From: Capillibacterium thermochitinicola
GTDB lineage: Bacteria > Bacillota > UBA4882 > UBA10575
Length of the DNA stretch: 64,000 nucleotides
Assembly (NCBI RefSeq): GCF_013664685.1
Contig: NZ_JAAKDE010000009.1
Coordinates: 1 to 64,000 of the forward strand
Reading direction: 5' to 3'
A model generated the notes under the pieces. It worked only from the letters and a program-made list of their open reading frames with translations. It did not search any database and was not told where the DNA came from. Shown piece after piece: positions 62,164 to 64,000 of the stretch. Within the stretch, counting starts at the first letter, position 1. The number at the start of each line of letters is the position of its first letter. Both the position numbers and the translations under genes were made by a program.

Positions 62164-62424
62164 ATGGGTATTTCTTACTACGAGCTTAAATACGGTATTT
62201 TATCGGAAGACGACCTGACCGCCCTCCTCAAAGGATTTGACTTTGACACCGAAGAAGCCGGTTGGACCATCGTCAAGTATGTGGTCCGCGACGGCGACAC
62301 CATCAGCGGGCTAAGCGCCAGGTTCAAGATCCCCCAAACCTTAATTTTAAGGCTGAACGACCTTTCCCCTGGTGCCACCATCAAACAAGGGGAAATCTTG
62401 CTTCTCCCCGAACCCTATACCTAA
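62164..62424 (+). CDS. Small LysM-domain protein
   Basis: 86 aa: an N-terminal acidic helical part (MGISYYELKYGILSEDDLTA) and one C-terminal LysM domain (YVVRDGDTISGLSARFKIPQ to IKQGEILLLP). No signal peptide, so it may be cytoplasmic or a spore-coat/cortex protein made in the mother cell, as several signal-less LysM proteins are. AAAGGAGCGCCGGC precedes the ATG. It diverges from the outer-membrane protein gene. A MATE gene follows 150 nt later; the gap shows nothing definite. Confidence 0.82.
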   Translation: MGISYYELKYGILSEDDLTALLKGFDFDTEEAGWTIVKYVVRDGDTISGLSARFKIPQTLILRLNDLSPGATIKQGEILLLPEPYT

Positions 62425-62574
62425 AACAATAAAACTGAAACGGAGCAAAAAAAAGAACGGCCGTGCGAAACCGGCCGCCACCCGGACAAGCTCTCGCCGT
62501 CGATCCGGCTTGACTTTAACCGCCATCTGTGGAACAATACTTACAGCTATAAAACAAGAGGGAGCGTAAAGTCG

Positions 62575-63912
62575 ATGCAAGATCTAACCCAAGGTCGGGA
62601 AGGCAAACTGATCTTCGTTTTTGCCCTCCCCATGCTGATCGGTAATGTCTTTCAACAGCTCTACAACACCGTTGACAGTATTATTGTGGGCAATACTTTA
62701 GGCAAAGCCGCCCTCGCCGCGGTGGGGGCCAGTTTCCCCCTGGTTTTTCTCCTGGTTTCGCTCATTATCGGCCTCTCCATGGGGACAACCGTCCTGATCG
62801 CCCAGTATTACGGGGCCGGCCGCCTCGACCAGGTGAAAAAGACCATCGATACCACTTACATCTTTCTTTTTGTCGCGGCCCTCGTCTGCACCCTGCTGGG
62901 CCTGGCCACCAGCAAACCGCTGCTGCGGCTCCTCAAAACTCCGGCCGAAATCTTTGCCCTCGCCGTTACCTACCTCCAGATTATCTTCGCCGGGCTCATC
63001 TTTACCTTCGGGTTTAATACCATCAGTGCGATCCTCCGGGGGCTGGGCAATTCCAAAACCCCCCTCTATTTTTTAATCCTCTCCACCATGATCAACATCG
63101 TTTTGGATCTCGTGTTTATCCTTTCCTTCGGTTGGGGCGTCGCCGGGGCGGCCTGGGCCACCATCATCGCGCAAGCGGTCTCTTTCATCCTCGGCCAATA
63201 TTATCTCGCCCGCCGCTATGAGCTCTTTCGTTTTGATCTGAAGAAGATGACCTTTGACCGCACCATCTTCCTCACCACCTTAAAAATCGGCCTTCCCACC
63301 GGCATCCAGCAGATGCTGGTGGCCACCGGCATGATGGCCCTCTCCCGTATCGTCAACAATTTCGGAACGGCCGCCGTCGCCGCCTACACCGCCGCCGGAC
63401 GGATCGATTCCTTCGCCTCCATGCCGGCGATGAACCTCTCCGCCGCCCTGTCCGCTTTTGTCGGCCAAAACCTGGGCGCGCGGAAACCGGAACGCGTCAA
63501 GCGCGGGTACCTCAGCGCGCTGGCCATGGCCATTGCGATCGCCCTCGCCACGACGATCACCGTCACCCTGTTCGGCCGGGAGCTGATCGCCATGTTCAAT
63601 ACCGACCCCGAAGTGATTACGATCGGCGCCAGCTATCTGATTATCGTCGGTTCCTTTTACCCCGTTTTTGCCTGGATGTTCATTACCAACGGGGTGCTCA
63701 GGGGCGCCGGCGATACGCTCATTCCCATGTTTTTCTCCGTCTTTTCGCTCTGGCTGATTAGGGTACCCGTCGCCAGCCTGCTCTCCAAAAGACTGGGCAC
63801 CAACGGGATCTGGTGGGGAATCCCCGTGGCCTGGACGGTCGGGGCGCTCCTCGGTTTTGTCTACTTTCTCTCCGGCCGCTGGAAACGGCGCCCCCTGATC
63901 TCCACCACCTAA
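62575..63912 (+). CDS. MATE family efflux transporter
   Basis: 445 aa, twelve membrane helices in two pseudo-repeats; sodium- or proton-driven drug/metabolite exporter. FALPMLIGNVFQQLYNTVDS, then VGASFPLVFLLVSLIIGLSM and GNSKTPLYFLILSTMINIVL are typical of the DinF/NorM-like Firmicute group, as is GLPTGIQQMLVATGMMALSR in the second half. GAGGGAGCGTAAAG precedes the ATG. Followed by its own terminator. Substrate cannot be told. Confidence 0.93.
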   Translation: MQDLTQGREGKLIFVFALPMLIGNVFQQLYNTVDSIIVGNTLGKAALAAVGASFPLVFLLVSLIIGLSMGTTVLIAQYYGAGRLDQVKKTIDTTYIFLFVAALVCTLLGLATSKPLLRLLKTPAEIFALAVTYLQIIFAGLIFTFGFNTISAILRGLGNSKTPLYFLILSTMINIVLDLVFILSFGWGVAGAAWATIIAQAVSFILGQYYLARRYELFRFDLKKMTFDRTIFLTTLKIGLPTGIQQMLVATGMMALSRIVNNFGTAAVAAYTAAGRIDSFASMPAMNLSAALSAFVGQNLGARKPERVKRGYLSALAMAIAIALATTITVTLFGRELIAMFNTDPEVITIGASYLIIVGSFYPVFAWMFITNGVLRGAGDTLIPMFFSVFSLWLIRVPVASLLSKRLGTNGIWWGIPVAWTVGALLGFVYFLSGRWKRRPLISTT

Positions 63913-63927
63913 GCTTAACGGAAAAAA

Positions 63928-63957
63928 AGAAGGGTCCTCCAACAGGACCCTTTTTTT
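63928..63957 (+). terminator. Terminator of the MATE gene
   Basis: GGGTCCT, CCAAC loop, AGGACCC, then seven T. Confidence 0.9.
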
Positions 63958-64000
63958 AGACCTGGGTTTCCCCCCACCCTGGACAATACCGGTACATTGC

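Noticed and set aside
62372-62569. Basic 65-codon plus-strand frame between the LysM and MATE genes
   Set aside because: It starts inside the LysM gene in another frame, has no ribosome site and low-complexity Lys/Arg content.

Overview
The window reads as chromosome of a spore-forming Bacillota with two membranes (diderm). Sporulation is shown by sigH, the complete eight-gene spoIIIA operon, an alpha/beta small acid-soluble spore protein, a SleB-type cortex hydrolase and two SPOCS (DUF3794) proteins. An outer membrane is shown by an lpxC-fabZ-lpxA-lpxI-lptC-lptA-lptB-lptF cluster and by a probable outer-membrane beta-barrel gene. That combination, with fairly GC-rich DNA, fits Limnochordia/Hydrogenispora-like lineages; the placement is inference. 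Almost all genes lie on the minus strand. Plus-strand islands are at 22.0-26.1, 27.4, 38.2-40.1, 40.8-42.2 and 62.2-63.9 kb.

Layout. 0-5.5 kb: the first codons of a probable tuf gene, tRNA-Thr/fMet/Tyr, sigH with a clear SigA promoter, rlmB, thyX, mrnC, an EndoQ-type nuclease and a hemerythrin-like protein. 5.6-9.8 kb: a YhaO/YhaN (SbcD/SbcC-like) DNA-repair pair. 9.95-10.15 kb: a candidate ~195-nt small RNA gene with its own promoter and terminator. 10.2-17.5 kb: a small membrane protein, SleB, and an oppD-F-A-B-C peptide importer. 17.8-21.7 kb: gatA, a gatC interrupted by a one-base frameshift, and ligA; no gatB follows. 22.0-27.2 kb: a probable spore-surface island with a signal-less camelysin/TasA-like protein, two tandem GT-B glycosyltransferases, a GT-A glycosyltransferase and two SPOCS proteins, with tRNA-Arg at its edge.

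27.6-34.8 kb: the lipid A and LPS-transport operon, plus a DUF3084 protein and a YqgF-like nuclease fold. Just upstream (34.8-38.1 kb) sits a translationally coupled ABC pair of unrecognised type. Its 825-residue membrane subunit has one N-terminal helix, about 650 extracytoplasmic residues, three C-terminal helices and an EAA-like coupling motif at the extreme C-terminus. I consider it the best candidate for an undescribed envelope system. 38.2-44.8 kb: a DsrE-like protein, an alpha-oxoamine synthase resembling serine palmitoyltransferase, SASP, a class V aminotransferase, pgsA, rimO and a lytic transglycosylase. 44.8-50.4 kb: coaE, mutM, polA, a TsaD-like paralogue and nusB. 50.4-53.6 kb: a DUF2273/AmaP/Asp23 envelope-stress set and accC/accB. 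53.7-58.8 kb: spoIIIAH to spoIIIAA. 58.9-64 kb: a CD1247-like small protein, efp, pepP, the frameshifted outer-membrane protein, a LysM protein and a MATE exporter.

Two genes (gatC and the outer-membrane protein) each need one restored base next to a short homopolymer to read through. This may be real mutation or sequencing/assembly error, and spoIIIAF also lacks a normal start codon. No CRISPR array, prophage or intact insertion sequence was seen.
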